Below are positions 46,854-57,029 of a stretch of 64,000 bases of DNA, piece by piece; within the stretch, counting starts at the first letter, position 1, and the number at the start of each line of letters is the position of its first letter. This DNA is from Winogradskyella costae. GTDB lineage: Bacteria > Bacteroidota > Bacteroidia > Flavobacteriales > Flavobacteriaceae. The DNA lies in assembly GCF_013403865.1 (NCBI RefSeq), contig NZ_JABFDK010000001.1, positions 1,426,001-1,490,000 on the forward strand, written 5' to 3'. Below the pieces are notes generated by a model. The model had not been told where the DNA came from. It saw nothing but the letters and a program-made list of their open reading frames with translations, and ran no database searches. The translations under genes and the position numbers were made by a program.

Positions 46854-48647
46854 ATGCCAGAATCTACTTTAGACATACAGATAAAAACGCTTCCTCATCA
46901 ACCTGGAGTTTACCAGTATTTTGATGTGGACGACCGTTTAATATACGTCGGAAAAGCTAAAGATATAAAAAAACGAGTTAGTAGTTATTTTAATAAGCAT
47001 CACGACTATGGTAAAACTCGTGTTTTAGTAAAAAATATTGCTTCCATTAAACATATTGTTGTTGAAACCGAAAATGATGCGTTACTACTTGAGAATAACT
47101 TCATAAAAAAGTACAAACCTAAATATAACGTATTATTAAAGGATGACAAATCGTATCCTTGGATTTGTATTAAAAAAGAACGATTCCCAAGAGTGTTTCC
47201 AACACGGCGAGTAATTAAGGATGGTTCTGAGTATTTTGGACCTTACACCAGTATGAAAACGGTAAAAACCCTTCTAGGTTTAATAAAAGGTTTGTACCAA
47301 TTACGGACATGTAATTATGATTTGTCTGAGGCTAAAATTGATGCAGGTAAGTATAAAGTATGTTTAGAATACCATTTAGGCAACTGTAAAGGAGCTTGTG
47401 AAGGCTATGAGACCGAAGAAGAGTATGCTGCAAATATTACCGCAATTAGAGAAATTCTAAAAGGAAATTTTAAAGATTCTTTACAACAATTTAGAATTCA
47501 AATGCGGCAACATGCGGAAGCTATGCAATTTGAAGATGCTCAAAAAATAAAAGAAAAATTAGAGGTTTTAGAAAATTACCAAGCAAAGTCTACTATTGTA
47601 AATCCTAAGATTAATAATGTCGATGTGTTTTCAATCATTAGTGATGAAACTTACGCCTATGTTAACTTTTTACAGTTAAGCCACGGATCCATTATTAGAT
47701 CTCACACTTTAGAATTGAAGAAGAAATTACAGGAGACCGATTTGCAATTGTTAGAATTGTCAATCACAGAAATCCGTCAGCGTTTTAATTCAAATTCTAA
47801 AGAGATTTATGTGCCTTTTAAAGTCAATTTAGGCGATGAATTAAAAATAACAATTCCTAAACTTGGAGATAAAAAAAGTATCTTAGACCTGTCTATTCGT
47901 AATGCAAAATATTACAGAATGGATAAGTTGAAACAAGTGAAAATTGTAGACCCAGATCGCCATGCCAATAGAATAATGGCACAAATGAAAGCAGATTTAC
48001 GCTTGTCTGAAGAGCCTAGGCATATTGAATGTTTTGATAACTCGAATATCCAAGGTACAAATCCGGTAGCCGCATGTGTGGTTTTTAAAAACGGTAAACC
48101 GAGTAAAAAAGATTATCGTAATTTTAATATCAAAACTGTAGAAGGTCCAGATGATTTTGCATCTATGGAAGAAGTGGTATATAGACGGTACAAACGTTTA
48201 GTAGAAGAGGAACAACCCTTGCCACAACTTATTATTATAGATGGAGGAAAAGGGCAATTATCTTCGGCCTTAAAAAGTTTAGATGTTTTAGGGCTACGTA
48301 ATGAAATCGCTATAATAGGTATTGCCAAACGTTTAGAAGAATTATTTTACCCAGATGATCCAATTCCGTTATATTTAGATAAGAAAAGTGAAACTTTAAA
48401 AATTATACAACAATTACGAAATGAAGCCCATCGTTTTGGGATAGAACACCATAGAAATAGAAGAAGTAAAGGAGCATTGACGACTGAACTAGAAAATATT
48501 CCTGGTGTTGGTGAGCAAACGATTGTAGATTTAATGAAGCAATTTAAAACCGTTAAGCGTATTGGCAATGCCAAATTAGATGAGCTTGAAGCGGTTGTCG
48601 GAGTTTCGAGGGCAAATAAAGTATATAATTATTATCATAAAGAATAA
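46854..48647 (+). CDS. uvrC: Excinuclease ABC subunit C
   Basis: 597 residues. GIY-YIG nuclease domain at ~12-90 (PGVYQYFDVDDRLIYVGKAK), UVR helical hairpin (HAEAMQFEDAQKIKEKLEVL), RNase H-like C-terminal nuclease (ECFDNSNIQGTNPVAACVVF, IIDGGKGQLSSA) and two HhH motifs (IPGVGEQTIVDLMKQF). It makes both incisions of nucleotide excision repair. A TAnnTTTG element at 46841-46848 sits only 5 bp before the ATG, so the transcript may be leaderless. Confidence 0.95.
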   Translation: MPESTLDIQIKTLPHQPGVYQYFDVDDRLIYVGKAKDIKKRVSSYFNKHHDYGKTRVLVKNIASIKHIVVETENDALLLENNFIKKYKPKYNVLLKDDKSYPWICIKKERFPRVFPTRRVIKDGSEYFGPYTSMKTVKTLLGLIKGLYQLRTCNYDLSEAKIDAGKYKVCLEYHLGNCKGACEGYETEEEYAANITAIREILKGNFKDSLQQFRIQMRQHAEAMQFEDAQKIKEKLEVLENYQAKSTIVNPKINNVDVFSIISDETYAYVNFLQLSHGSIIRSHTLELKKKLQETDLQLLELSITEIRQRFNSNSKEIYVPFKVNLGDELKITIPKLGDKKSILDLSIRNAKYYRMDKLKQVKIVDPDRHANRIMAQMKADLRLSEEPRHIECFDNSNIQGTNPVAACVVFKNGKPSKKDYRNFNIKTVEGPDDFASMEEVVYRRYKRLVEEEQPLPQLIIIDGGKGQLSSALKSLDVLGLRNEIAIIGIAKRLEELFYPDDPIPLYLDKKSETLKIIQQLRNEAHRFGIEHHRNRRSKGALTTELENIPGVGEQTIVDLMKQFKTVKRIGNAKLDELEAVVGVSRANKVYNYYHKE

Positions 48648-48670
48648 TTTAAAAACCATATGGGTTTGTA

Positions 48671-50908
48671 ATGAGATTGAAAAACGTTTTTATAATCGTA
48701 TTCATAATAGCGCTTTTTCCAATAAAGGCACAGAATAAAACGGCTAACTCTGAACCCAAAGTAGGTTTAGTATTAAGTGGTGGTGGTGCTAAAGGTTTTG
48801 CTCATATTGGAGTGTTAAAGGTTATTGATAGTTTAGAGATAAAGATAGATTATGTTGCTGGTACGAGTATGGGCGCCATAATCGGGTCTCTATATGCTTC
48901 AGGATATTCAGGGAAAGAATTGGAAGCAATGTTCAAATCCCAAGACTTCGACGTGTTGATTAATGATGCGTTTCCGAGAGCCTCTAAATCATTTTATGAG
49001 CGAGAAAACACTCAAAAATATGCTGTTAATTTACCTTTTGAGCATTTTAAAATTTCGTTACCTTCGGCACTATCTCGCGGGCAAAATGTTTATAATCTAT
49101 TGTATCATTTAATGTTGCCTGTAAATGATATTACAGATTTTGATCAACTACCAATTCCTTTTTTTTGTATCGCAACCAATATCGAAACAGGGGAGTCTTT
49201 AGTTATGGATAAAGGTAAATTAGCTGACGCAGTTTCGGCTAGTGGAGCATTACCATCTTTATTTCAACCTGTCATTATTGATGGTGCTATTTTAATTGAT
49301 GGAGGTGTTACTAACAATTTTCCAGTTGAAGAATTACGAGCAAAAGGCATGGATATCATTATCGGAGTTGATGTTCAAGATGCCTTAAAGGATCGCGAAT
49401 CTTTAAAGTCGGCTCCAGACATTCTTTTGCAAATTAATAATTTTCGGACTATTAATGTTATGAAAAGAAAGTCTGAATTGACCGATATCTATATTAAACC
49501 AGATATTAGTGAGTTTTCGGTAATTTCATTTGATGAAGGAAAAGATATTATTTCAAATGGTGAAACTGCAGCAAGAAAGCAACTATCTAAATTGCAAGAC
49601 GTAAAAAGAAAACAACCAAATTATACAGCAAGAGCCGCAGTAAAAGTATTAGATAGTCTAAAAATTAATAATGTTACTTTAAATGGAAATGAGCGTTACA
49701 CCAGAGCTTATATGTTGGGAAGATTAAAGCTGAAAGGTAATGAGAAGATGAGTTATTCAGATTTTAGGCAAGGTATAAATAGCTTAGTGGCAACCAATAA
49801 TTTTGATGCCTTTAGATATCATTTAGAACCTACAGGGAATACATCTGAATTTAACCTTATAGGTAATATCGTAGAGTCTGAGACTACAACTTTCCTTAAG
49901 TTAGGTATTCATTTCGATCAACTGTATAAAAGTGCATTACTTGCTAATCTCACAAAAAAGAAATTGTTATTCAATAACGATATTGCTTCGTTAGATATAA
50001 TTTTAGGAGATAACTCGAGATATAATTTTGACTACTTTATTGATAAAGGATTCTATATCAGTTTAGGGATTAAATCACGTTTCAATCAATTTAATAAAAA
50101 TGTTAATCCTAGACTAGCTTTAGAAGAGGACTCTCCTTTACTTTCTGGTTTAAATAAAATTGATGCTGAGATTTCAGATTTTACAAATCAAGTGTACTTG
50201 CAAACGATATTTAAAAAGGATTTTGCATTACGACTAGGTGCGGAGCACAAACGGCTAAAAATAACATCAGAAACCATTATAGACGAGGAAGAAGAAAATA
50301 GAATTGTTTTTGAAAATACAGATTACCTCAGTGTTTTTGGTAATTTAAAATATGACAGTTACGATAATTTGCATTTTCCGAAAAGCGGATTTTATTTTAA
50401 CGGGGATTTTCACTTATACCTCGATGCTGCAGGTTTCAATAGTGATTTTTTAAATTTTTCAATAGCTAAAGCAGACGTGGGTTACGCTTTTAGTTTTAAT
50501 AATAAGTTAGCATTAAAAACAGAAGCGCAAGGAGGCTTTAAAATTGGTGATCCCTCTACAAGCGCATTAGGATTTGCGATAGGAGGTTACGGCTCTAATT
50601 TTATAAATAATTTTTATTCCTTTTATGGTTATGATTATTTAAACTTAACGGGGGATAGTTTTATGAAGGCAACATTCACCTTAGATTATGAAGTTTTTAA
50701 AAAGCACCATGTTCTATTCGCTGCAAACTTTGCCAATATCGAAGATGGTCTTTTTGAACCTGGAAACTTCTTTACGTCTCAAACGTACAGTGGCTATGCT
50801 CTTGGCTATTCTCTAGAAACTTTTTTGGGACCATTAGAAGGTAAGTACACTTATTCGCCAGATACTGGTAATGGGTACTGGTTTTTTAATCTTGGATTTT
50901 GGTTTTAA
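48671..50908 (+). CDS. Patatin-like phospholipase with outer-membrane barrel (PlpD/type Vd-like)
   Basis: 745 residues. After a signal peptide (about 1-20), a patatin domain (~28-310) carries the oxyanion loop SGGGAKGF, the nucleophile GTSMG and the dyad Asp in DGGVTNNFP. A POTRA-like segment (~330-400, TRAYMLGRLKLKGNEKM) and a C-terminal 16-strand-type barrel follow, ending in YWFFNLGFWF with a terminal Phe. This is the type Vd autotransporter layout, predicted to place a lipase at the outer membrane. Single gene after uvrC. Confidence 0.9.
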   Translation: MRLKNVFIIVFIIALFPIKAQNKTANSEPKVGLVLSGGGAKGFAHIGVLKVIDSLEIKIDYVAGTSMGAIIGSLYASGYSGKELEAMFKSQDFDVLINDAFPRASKSFYERENTQKYAVNLPFEHFKISLPSALSRGQNVYNLLYHLMLPVNDITDFDQLPIPFFCIATNIETGESLVMDKGKLADAVSASGALPSLFQPVIIDGAILIDGGVTNNFPVEELRAKGMDIIIGVDVQDALKDRESLKSAPDILLQINNFRTINVMKRKSELTDIYIKPDISEFSVISFDEGKDIISNGETAARKQLSKLQDVKRKQPNYTARAAVKVLDSLKINNVTLNGNERYTRAYMLGRLKLKGNEKMSYSDFRQGINSLVATNNFDAFRYHLEPTGNTSEFNLIGNIVESETTTFLKLGIHFDQLYKSALLANLTKKKLLFNNDIASLDIILGDNSRYNFDYFIDKGFYISLGIKSRFNQFNKNVNPRLALEEDSPLLSGLNKIDAEISDFTNQVYLQTIFKKDFALRLGAEHKRLKITSETIIDEEEENRIVFENTDYLSVFGNLKYDSYDNLHFPKSGFYFNGDFHLYLDAAGFNSDFLNFSIAKADVGYAFSFNNKLALKTEAQGGFKIGDPSTSALGFAIGGYGSNFINNFYSFYGYDYLNLTGDSFMKATFTLDYEVFKKHHVLFAANFANIEDGLFEPGNFFTSQTYSGYALGYSLETFLGPLEGKYTYSPDTGNGYWFFNLGFWF

Positions 50909-50931
50909 TACCCTAAAAGAAATAACAAAAA

Positions 50932-50963
50932 AAAAGAGACTATCTGTTTAGAAAGTCTCTTTT
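50932..50963. terminator. Bidirectional terminator between the patatin gene and rplY
   Basis: AAAAGAGACT and AGTCTCTTTT arms around a 12-nt loop between the convergent genes; A and T runs lie on both sides. Confidence 0.8.
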
Positions 50964-50984
50964 AAATATTTAAAATAGTTTTAT

Positions 50985-51620
50985 CTATTCTTGTACTGCA
51001 GCAGTATCATCAGTTTCAGTTGCTGGCACGTCACCTGCTTCAACTTCTTCGTCATCGTCATCAGCTATTACAGCTAATCTACTACGTCTTACTTGACAAA
51101 CAACAGTGTTGTCTGGGTGTAAGAATTTGTAATCTTCGTTTGCTAATTCAGTAATATAAAATTTACTTCCAATTTTTAATGGAGTAATATCGATTTCAAC
51201 AAAATCTGGTAATTTTGAAGGAATAGCTTTAACTCTAAGTTTACGGTAAGGCATTCTTAAGTTACCACCATTCATTACACCTTTAGAAGATCCTATTGTT
51301 TTCACAGGAATTTCCATTGTGATTTCTTTGTTTTCGAAAATTTGATAGAAATCTACGTGTGTAATTCTGTCAGTTACTGGGTGAAATTGAATGTCTTGCA
51401 TAACTGCATTGTATTCTTCACCGTTATCTAAGGCAATCACAACTGTGTGCGCGTTAGGTGTGTATACAAGTTTTGAGAAAGCTAATTCTGGTGATGAGAA
51501 ATGGAATGCTTTGTCTCCTCCGTACATAACGCAAGGAACCTGACCAGCATTACGTAAAGCTTTAGTTGCCTTTTTGCCTACGCTTTCTCTTTGAGATCCG
51601 TTAATTGTAATTGATTTCAT
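50985..51620 (-). CDS. rplY: 50S ribosomal protein L25 (Ctc type)
   Basis: 211 residues: N-terminal L25 domain ([28 protein letters not shown]) and the TL5/Ctc C-terminal domain ([20 protein letters not shown]), then an acidic low-complexity tail ([19 protein letters not shown]). It binds 5S rRNA. The next gene upstream on the same strand is prs, 195 bp away, the common arrangement in this phylum. Confidence 0.95.
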   Translation of the reverse strand: MKSITINGSQRESVGKKATKALRNAGQVPCVMYGGDKAFHFSSPELAFSKLVYTPNAHTVVIALDNGEEYNAVMQDIQFHPVTDRITHVDFYQIFENKEITMEIPVKTIGSSKGVMNGGNLRMPYRKLRVKAIPSKLPDFVEIDITPLKIGSKFYITELANEDYKFLHPDNTVVCQVRRSRLAVIADDDDEEVEAGDVPATETDDTAAVQE

Positions 51621-51815
51621 TTTTTTGAAATGTTTGTTAATTTATAATTCCCTCATTTTGAGGGCTGCAAATTTAGAAATTTTATATGAGAATATTAGTG
51701 TTATAAGGCTCTTTTTTGTTGAGACTTCATGTTTTATAGTAAAGTCAATAGTTTTAGTCTTATAATCATGGTATAGTATGACTAAGAATAGCGTTTTGAA
51801 CCTTATATTACCTGT

Positions 51816-52757
51816 TTACATTACAAATTTATTGCTAATAGATTCGTTGTGATGTACATTATTCATCACTTCAGCAAATAGATCAGAACAACTTAAAACT
51901 CTTAATTTTTTGCTTTCTTGTCTTAAAGGAATAGAATTAGTAACAATTAATTCTTCTAGTTTAGAGTTTTCTAGCTTTTCGTAAGCGTTTCCAGATAAAA
52001 TAGGGTGTGTGCAAATTGCTCTTACGCTTAGTGCTCCACGTTCCATCATTAAGTCAGCAGCTTTTGTTAGGGTGCCAGCAGTATCTACCATGTCATCTAC
52101 TAAAACTACATTTTTACCAGTAACATCTCCAATTAATTCCATATGCGAAATCACATTAGCCTTGGCGCGTTGCTTGTAACAGATTACAACATCACTTTTT
52201 AAAGCTTTAGAATAGGCATAAGCACGTTTAGACCCTCCCATATCTGGAGAAGCAATCGTTAAGTTGTCTAGGTTTAAGCTTTTTAAATACGGTAGAAATA
52301 TGGTTGAAGCGAATAAATGATCTACAGGCTTTTCAAAGAACCCTTGTATTTGATCAGCATGCAAATCCATAGTTATGATACGTGTTGCTCCGGCTGCTTC
52401 TAGCATTTTCGCAACTAGTTTTGCAGCGATAGGAACTCTAGGTTTGTCTTTTCTATCTTGTCTTGCCCATCCAAAATATGGCATCACAGCAGTAATATGC
52501 CTTGCAGATGCGCGTTTTGCCGCATCAATCATTAATAGCATTTCCATTAAATTTTTTGGGCCGGGATGTGTAGATCCTATTATAAAAATACGTGTACCTC
52601 TAATAGATTCTTCGTAAGAAGGCTGAAACTCACCGTCACTATATGTAGATGTAATTACTTTACCTAATTTAACTCCATAAGTTTCAGCTATTTTTTCTGC
52701 AAGGTAGGTACTTTGTGAACAAGCAAAAATTTTTGCTTCTGGCATTTCGTATGGCAT
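51816..52757 (-). CDS. prs: Ribose-phosphate pyrophosphokinase
   Basis: 313 residues. Catalytic flexible loop and PRPP-binding site VVLVDDMVDTAGTLTKAADL, the Mg/ATP region DLHADQIQGFF, and YFGWARQDRKD are all intact. It makes PRPP for nucleotide, His and Trp synthesis. Starts at MPYEMPEAKIF (52757); the Met five codons in is possible. Divergent from tRNA-Leu. Confidence 0.95.
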   Translation of the reverse strand: MPYEMPEAKIFACSQSTYLAEKIAETYGVKLGKVITSTYSDGEFQPSYEESIRGTRIFIIGSTHPGPKNLMEMLLMIDAAKRASARHITAVMPYFGWARQDRKDKPRVPIAAKLVAKMLEAAGATRIITMDLHADQIQGFFEKPVDHLFASTIFLPYLKSLNLDNLTIASPDMGGSKRAYAYSKALKSDVVICYKQRAKANVISHMELIGDVTGKNVVLVDDMVDTAGTLTKAADLMMERGALSVRAICTHPILSGNAYEKLENSKLEELIVTNSIPLRQESKKLRVLSCSDLFAEVMNNVHHNESISNKFVM

Positions 52758-52879
52758 TTGATATCAGTTATTTAGTTAGTGTAGTGATGGGTTTTTTATT
52801 CGCTTCAAATTTAGAAAATTATTTTACTACAAAAAGCATAAAACCTACTAATTTTAATAGATTCCCTAAATTATTTTTC

Positions 52880-52887
52880 TATTTTTG
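52880..52887 (+). promoter_or_regulatory. -7 element of the tRNA-Leu promoter
   Basis: TATTTTTG (TAnnTTTG) 12 bp before the mature tRNA 5' end. No clear -33 TTG. Confidence 0.5.
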
Positions 52888-52899
52888 CAATCTGAAATC

Positions 52900-52981
52900 G
52901 CTCAAGTGGTGGAATTGGTAGACACGTTGGATTCAAAATCCAATGTCGCGAGACGTGCGGGTTCGATTCCCGCCTTGAGTA
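52900..52981 (+). tRNA. tRNA-Leu (anticodon CAA)
   Basis: 82 nt. Acceptor GCTCAAG pairs with CTTGAGT (one G-U), anticodon stem TTGGA/TCCAA around loop TTCAAAA gives anticodon CAA, variable arm TGTCGCGAGACGT, T arm GCGGGTTCGATTCCCGC. The CCA end is not encoded. It stands alone, immediately left of the alginate locus. Confidence 0.95.
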
Positions 52982-52983
52982 CA

Positions 52984-53027
52984 AAAAAAGCTGTTGAAAT
53001 CTAATCTTAGATTTTTGCAGCTTTTTT
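52984..53027 (+). terminator. Terminator of tRNA-Leu
   Basis: AAAAAAGCTG pairs with CAGCTTTTTT and an inner AAATCTA pairs with TAGATTT; it ends in a T run, starting 3 nt after the tRNA. Confidence 0.8.
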
Positions 53028-53212
53028 GCGTTGTGCAAAATTTAAGTGATTACCATCTTCCTCAAAGTATATTAAACTCACAATTCTTTTATAAATTTTA
53101 TAAGGCAACAGGTCAGAAAAATGGCTTAGTAAAGGACCGCTATGCATTTTTGAGATTTGTTTTGTTCTTTGTGTAATTAACCTCATTATATACAATATTA
53201 ACCCAAATACTT

Positions 53213-53267
53213 TTTGTAATATGGAAAATTATGCTACTTTTGGTTGACCAATCTGGTTAACCAATTG
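53213..53267 (+). promoter_or_regulatory. Alginate-locus promoter and tandem operator 1
   Basis: TTTG (53213-53216), 18-bp spacer, TACTTTTG (53235-53242). Overlapping its last two bases is TGGTTGACCA (53241-53250), then ATC, then the perfect palindrome TGGTTAACCA (53254-53263) and ATT. The same two-box block recurs at 62268-62293. Box position over the -7 element and start site suggests repression. Confidence 0.75.
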
Positions 53268-53574
53268 TTATTGGGTGTTGTAAGAAAACTTGATGTGTTT
53301 TTTTCGAAATAGTTCAATAAACATCATAACGAGATTGAAATTATATTAGAAAACCTGATTAATGATAGTACACAACTCTAAATAGAGTTTAACATTTAGT
53401 GTGCATTAGGCCTCAGAAAGTTTGTATTCTATCACTAGTTTTAGAGAACAAGCCTTACGCTCAAAGTAGCAGAGTAAATAGAAAATTATTAATGGTAAGT
53501 GCTTCTATTTTGTATCAAAATAGAGCCGAGTACGATAAAAAAATATAATTTATTAAACATTAAAAAATCAATAA

Positions 53575-55887
53575 ATGAAGACATACTATTTAATTTTCGG
53601 TTTGGTATTAACGCTTTTCTCTTGTGGTGAAAAAACGAAAATAAAACCGGCATCTGGAGAGTTTATTTCTAATGTTGAAGAATTAAATAAAGCAATTGCA
53701 ACGGCACAACCGGGAGATGTAATTATTTTAAAAAATGGAACTTATAAAGACCTAGAAATTAAGTTTATCGGAAACGGGGCTAAAGACAACCCTATAACTC
53801 TAAAAGCAGAAACTGCTGGAAAAGTTTTTATTGAAGGTGTTTCTAATCTAGAGATTTCTGGGAATTATTTGGTTGTTTCTGGTTTATATTTTAGAAATGG
53901 CTACACCCCAACTGATGATGTTATTGCCTTTAGAACAAGTGAAGACGATGTTGCTAATTATTCTAAAGTTACCAATTGTGTTATTGTAGATTATAATCAG
54001 GCACAACGCGATAAGGATGATCACTGGGTTCAGTTATACGGCCGGTATAATGAATTCAGTAACAATTATCTAGGAGGAAAAACTAATGGTGGTCCAACAC
54101 TCAGAGTTGATATTAGGGGTAATCAAAGTATTAGAAATTACCATCAAATAGTAAATAATCATTTTGGGCCAAGACCTAGAAAAGGTGGTGCGAGAGGAGA
54201 AACGATTCAATTGGGGGGTAGTTTCTCATCCATGTCACCAGGTAATACCATCATTGCAAATAATTTATTTGAAGAATGTAATGGTGAGGTCGAAATTATT
54301 TCTAGTAAAACAAATTTTAATGAGATACGGAATAATGTATTCTATAAAAGCGAAGGGTCAGTAGTTACACGTCATGGAAATTATGCGGTTATAGATGGTA
54401 ATTATTTTATTGGTGATGGTGTAAATAAAAATTATGGAGGTATAAGATTGGTTAATACTGGGCATTGGGTGATAAATAATTATTTCTACAATATCATTGG
54501 CGAAAACTTTAGAAGTCCTTTAGCTGTAATGAACGGAATTCCGAAATCACCATTAAATAGATACAACCAAGTAACCGATGTGGTAGTTGCTTATAATACC
54601 TATGTCAATTGTAAATCACCATGGCAATTTGGAGTAGGTACTAATATCGATCAATCAGAAGTGTTACCAGAGTCAGAAATTCGTTCTGCAAGAGTCCTTA
54701 GAACTGAAGTAGTAAATAATATTATTTACAATGAGGTTGGAGATAAGAATGTAATCATTGAACACGATAAAGCCGATGGTGTTAAATTTAAAAATAATCT
54801 TATTAATAATCAAGGTGTAGATTATGGTGATCTTTCTAGAATTGCTGCAGATGATTTTGAATTAATTAAAGTTAACGACAATATCTACTTACCAAAATTA
54901 ACTAATAAGACTGATATCTATAATGGTTTTGGATTTGAGGTTATTACAAAGGATATATTCGGAAATTCTAGAGAAAATAAAAATTCAATTGGAGCAGCTG
55001 TGCAAGGCGAGTTTAAAAACATTAATATTTTAGATAAAACGAAATATGGTGCAGATTGGTTTTCAAATGAAGTAGAAGCGAAAGAAGCAAAAACGCATAT
55101 AGTATCAAATTCTACGGAATTAATTGCCAAGTTAAAGGAGGCTGATAATGGAGATGTACTACAATTAAATGACGGTTCTTATCAACTTTCAAAATCGTTG
55201 ATTATTAATAAATCAATAACAATCCAATCTAATGGTAACTCAGAAATTTTATATACCGGATCAGCAGAAACAGCTGCATTAGAATTGCATCCTTATGGGG
55301 CGTTAATTTTAAAAAACATCAAGTTAAAAGGAACAGATACTCAGTATGCGTTTGCAAGTTTAAAAGAAAACATGTCTAACCATTTTGGGCTAGAAGTCAT
55401 AGATTCTGAAATAAGTAATTTTAATTATGCTCTAAAAGTGTACAAACAGTCTTATTCCGAGGAAATCACTTTTAAGAATACAGCCATTTCAAATTGTGAG
55501 AACGGTATAGAACTATCTGAAGAAACCAATGATCGTGGTGATTATAATACAGAATATTTAAATATTATTAATTGTAAATTTTCAAACGTACATAAAAACG
55601 TAATAGATTATTACAGAGGTGGGTACGATGAGTCTACAATTGGCGGAAACCTTTTGGTTTCTAATAGTACTTTCAACAATTGTGGCGCAAAAGAAGAAAA
55701 TAAAAGACTTCTCAATCATAATGGTATTGTAAATGTAAATATTACTGAAAACACCTTCATCAATAACCCTGTTCAATTTGTTTCTATTTTATGGGGAGCG
55801 AAAAATAATGTTGAATCTGGAAACACCCTCACTAATTCAGGTCAAATTAAAACTGAAGAGAATTTAGAAATGAAATTAATGTATTAG
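53575..55887 (+). CDS. PL6-family alginate lyase, two-domain lipoprotein
   Basis: 770 residues, lipobox FSC (Cys17), so probably at the cell surface or periplasmic face. The N-terminal right-handed beta-helix (~30-480) is a chondroitinase-B-like PL6 catalytic domain; Lys245 (IISSKTNF) and Arg266 (VVTRHGNYA) fit the catalytic Lys/Arg pair with the usual 21-residue spacing, and Ca-site acidic residues lie in GEVEIIS. A second beta-helix (~510-760) follows, as in AlyGC-type enzymes. It would cleave alginate to oligomers or DEH. First gene of the operon, with a ~320-nt leader. Confidence 0.88.
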   Translation: MKTYYLIFGLVLTLFSCGEKTKIKPASGEFISNVEELNKAIATAQPGDVIILKNGTYKDLEIKFIGNGAKDNPITLKAETAGKVFIEGVSNLEISGNYLVVSGLYFRNGYTPTDDVIAFRTSEDDVANYSKVTNCVIVDYNQAQRDKDDHWVQLYGRYNEFSNNYLGGKTNGGPTLRVDIRGNQSIRNYHQIVNNHFGPRPRKGGARGETIQLGGSFSSMSPGNTIIANNLFEECNGEVEIISSKTNFNEIRNNVFYKSEGSVVTRHGNYAVIDGNYFIGDGVNKNYGGIRLVNTGHWVINNYFYNIIGENFRSPLAVMNGIPKSPLNRYNQVTDVVVAYNTYVNCKSPWQFGVGTNIDQSEVLPESEIRSARVLRTEVVNNIIYNEVGDKNVIIEHDKADGVKFKNNLINNQGVDYGDLSRIAADDFELIKVNDNIYLPKLTNKTDIYNGFGFEVITKDIFGNSRENKNSIGAAVQGEFKNINILDKTKYGADWFSNEVEAKEAKTHIVSNSTELIAKLKEADNGDVLQLNDGSYQLSKSLIINKSITIQSNGNSEILYTGSAETAALELHPYGALILKNIKLKGTDTQYAFASLKENMSNHFGLEVIDSEISNFNYALKVYKQSYSEEITFKNTAISNCENGIELSEETNDRGDYNTEYLNIINCKFSNVHKNVIDYYRGGYDESTIGGNLLVSNSTFNNCGAKEENKRLLNHNGIVNVNITENTFINNPVQFVSILWGAKNNVESGNTLTNSGQIKTEENLEMKLMY

Positions 55888-55945
55888 AATTATTCTAGCG
55901 AAAGCAGCATTGTCAATACTTATATGTCAACATAAAATTTACATC

Positions 55946-57004
55946 ATGAAAAAATTAGCACTCACATTAATGTCATTTTTAGCACTTGTTGCTTGCAAAA
56001 ACAACGTTGATACAAATTCTGAAACTATAATTGAAGTCACTACGGAGAAGGAGTCCACCATAAAATACCCAAGTGATATTATTCCATTTATGGGAGAGTG
56101 GAAAATTCTTTTAGGTGATGGAACAAGTGTTAGTGACTTAGTTAATTATGAGAAAAAAGATTTTTTCTATGTAGAAAATGAGAATGATGTGGATTGGGTA
56201 GTTTATAAAACACCAAATTCAGGTATCACTTCAAGAACATCGAGCAATACAAGAACAGAATTAGGGCAAACAAAACATTGGATTCCAGAAGTTGGAGGTA
56301 AATTAACAGGAACATTAAAAGTGCAACATGTTTCTACTTCGGGTGATGCAAGAGTTGCGGCATCATACTCAGTAGTTGTTGGTCAAATTCATAGTGATGA
56401 AGGTCATGAAAACGAACCAATAAAGATCTTTTACAAAAAATTTCCTGGTCACACAAAAGGCTCTGTTTTTTGGAATTATGAAATAAATACGGCAGGTGAC
56501 GATAATTCGGGTAGATGGGATTTATCTACAGCGGTTTGGGGTGATGATATGTCTGTTGTAGGAGCAAGTGCGGATGAATACCCATTAGAACCAGAAGACG
56601 GTATTGCCTTAGGTGAGGAGTTCAGCTATGAGATAAATGTTTATCAAGGTATCATGTACCTTACGTTTACCAGTGATGATCACGACACTAAGACGTTTAC
56701 CAAGAGTTTGCTAGAATCAGAATTCACTACAAAAGAAGCTATTCCAGATCAAATATGGTCATTATATGCTTCTATTGGTCGCGATGGAGTTGAGCGAGAA
56801 AATGCCTATGCAGGAGAAATAAATTACTTTAAACAAGGTGCTTATAATCAAACAAATGGGAAGAATCCTGAAGACAATATGGTTTGGAGTACAGGATCAG
56901 AAACATATGGTGGCGACATTGCAAAGCAATATGCAAACGGAAGTTATACGGAAGTTTGGTTTAAAGAAGCTACAGTGGGGGAAGGAACTGATCCTAACAA
57001 TTAA
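55946..57004 (+). CDS. PL7-family alginate lyase 1 (lipoprotein)
   Basis: 352 residues from MKKLALTLMSFLALVACKNN at 55946 (lipobox Cys17). PL7 signatures are complete: RTEL at 103-106, QIH at 147-149 and YFKQGAYNQ at 294-302, the beta-jelly-roll catalytic groove with Arg, Gln, His and Tyr. QIH is usually linked to polyG or mixed specificity. Predicted endolytic, surface exposed. It is a clear paralogue of the gene at 60284. It follows the PL6 gene by 58 bp. Confidence 0.93.
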   Translation: MKKLALTLMSFLALVACKNNVDTNSETIIEVTTEKESTIKYPSDIIPFMGEWKILLGDGTSVSDLVNYEKKDFFYVENENDVDWVVYKTPNSGITSRTSSNTRTELGQTKHWIPEVGGKLTGTLKVQHVSTSGDARVAASYSVVVGQIHSDEGHENEPIKIFYKKFPGHTKGSVFWNYEINTAGDDNSGRWDLSTAVWGDDMSVVGASADEYPLEPEDGIALGEEFSYEINVYQGIMYLTFTSDDHDTKTFTKSLLESEFTTKEAIPDQIWSLYASIGRDGVERENAYAGEINYFKQGAYNQTNGKNPEDNMVWSTGSETYGGDIAKQYANGSYTEVWFKEATVGEGTDPNN

Positions 57005-57029
57005 ACAAATCTAAAAAAGCCTTTTTTCT

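Larger units (their letters stand above)
52982..53574. other. 593-bp region between tRNA-Leu and the PL6 lyase gene
   Basis: Holds the tRNA terminator (52984-53027), about 180 bp without a supported gene, the alginate promoter/operator (53213-53267) and a ~300-nt AT-rich leader before the PL6 start. Small open frames on both strands here have no recognisable family. Possible decayed coding sequence on either strand cannot be excluded. Confidence 0.6.

Noticed and set aside
53007..53195. 62-residue minus-strand frame and a 60-residue plus-strand frame right of tRNA-Leu
   Set aside because: Both begin or end inside the tRNA terminator; no recognisable domain. They may be remains of a lost gene but cannot be supported.
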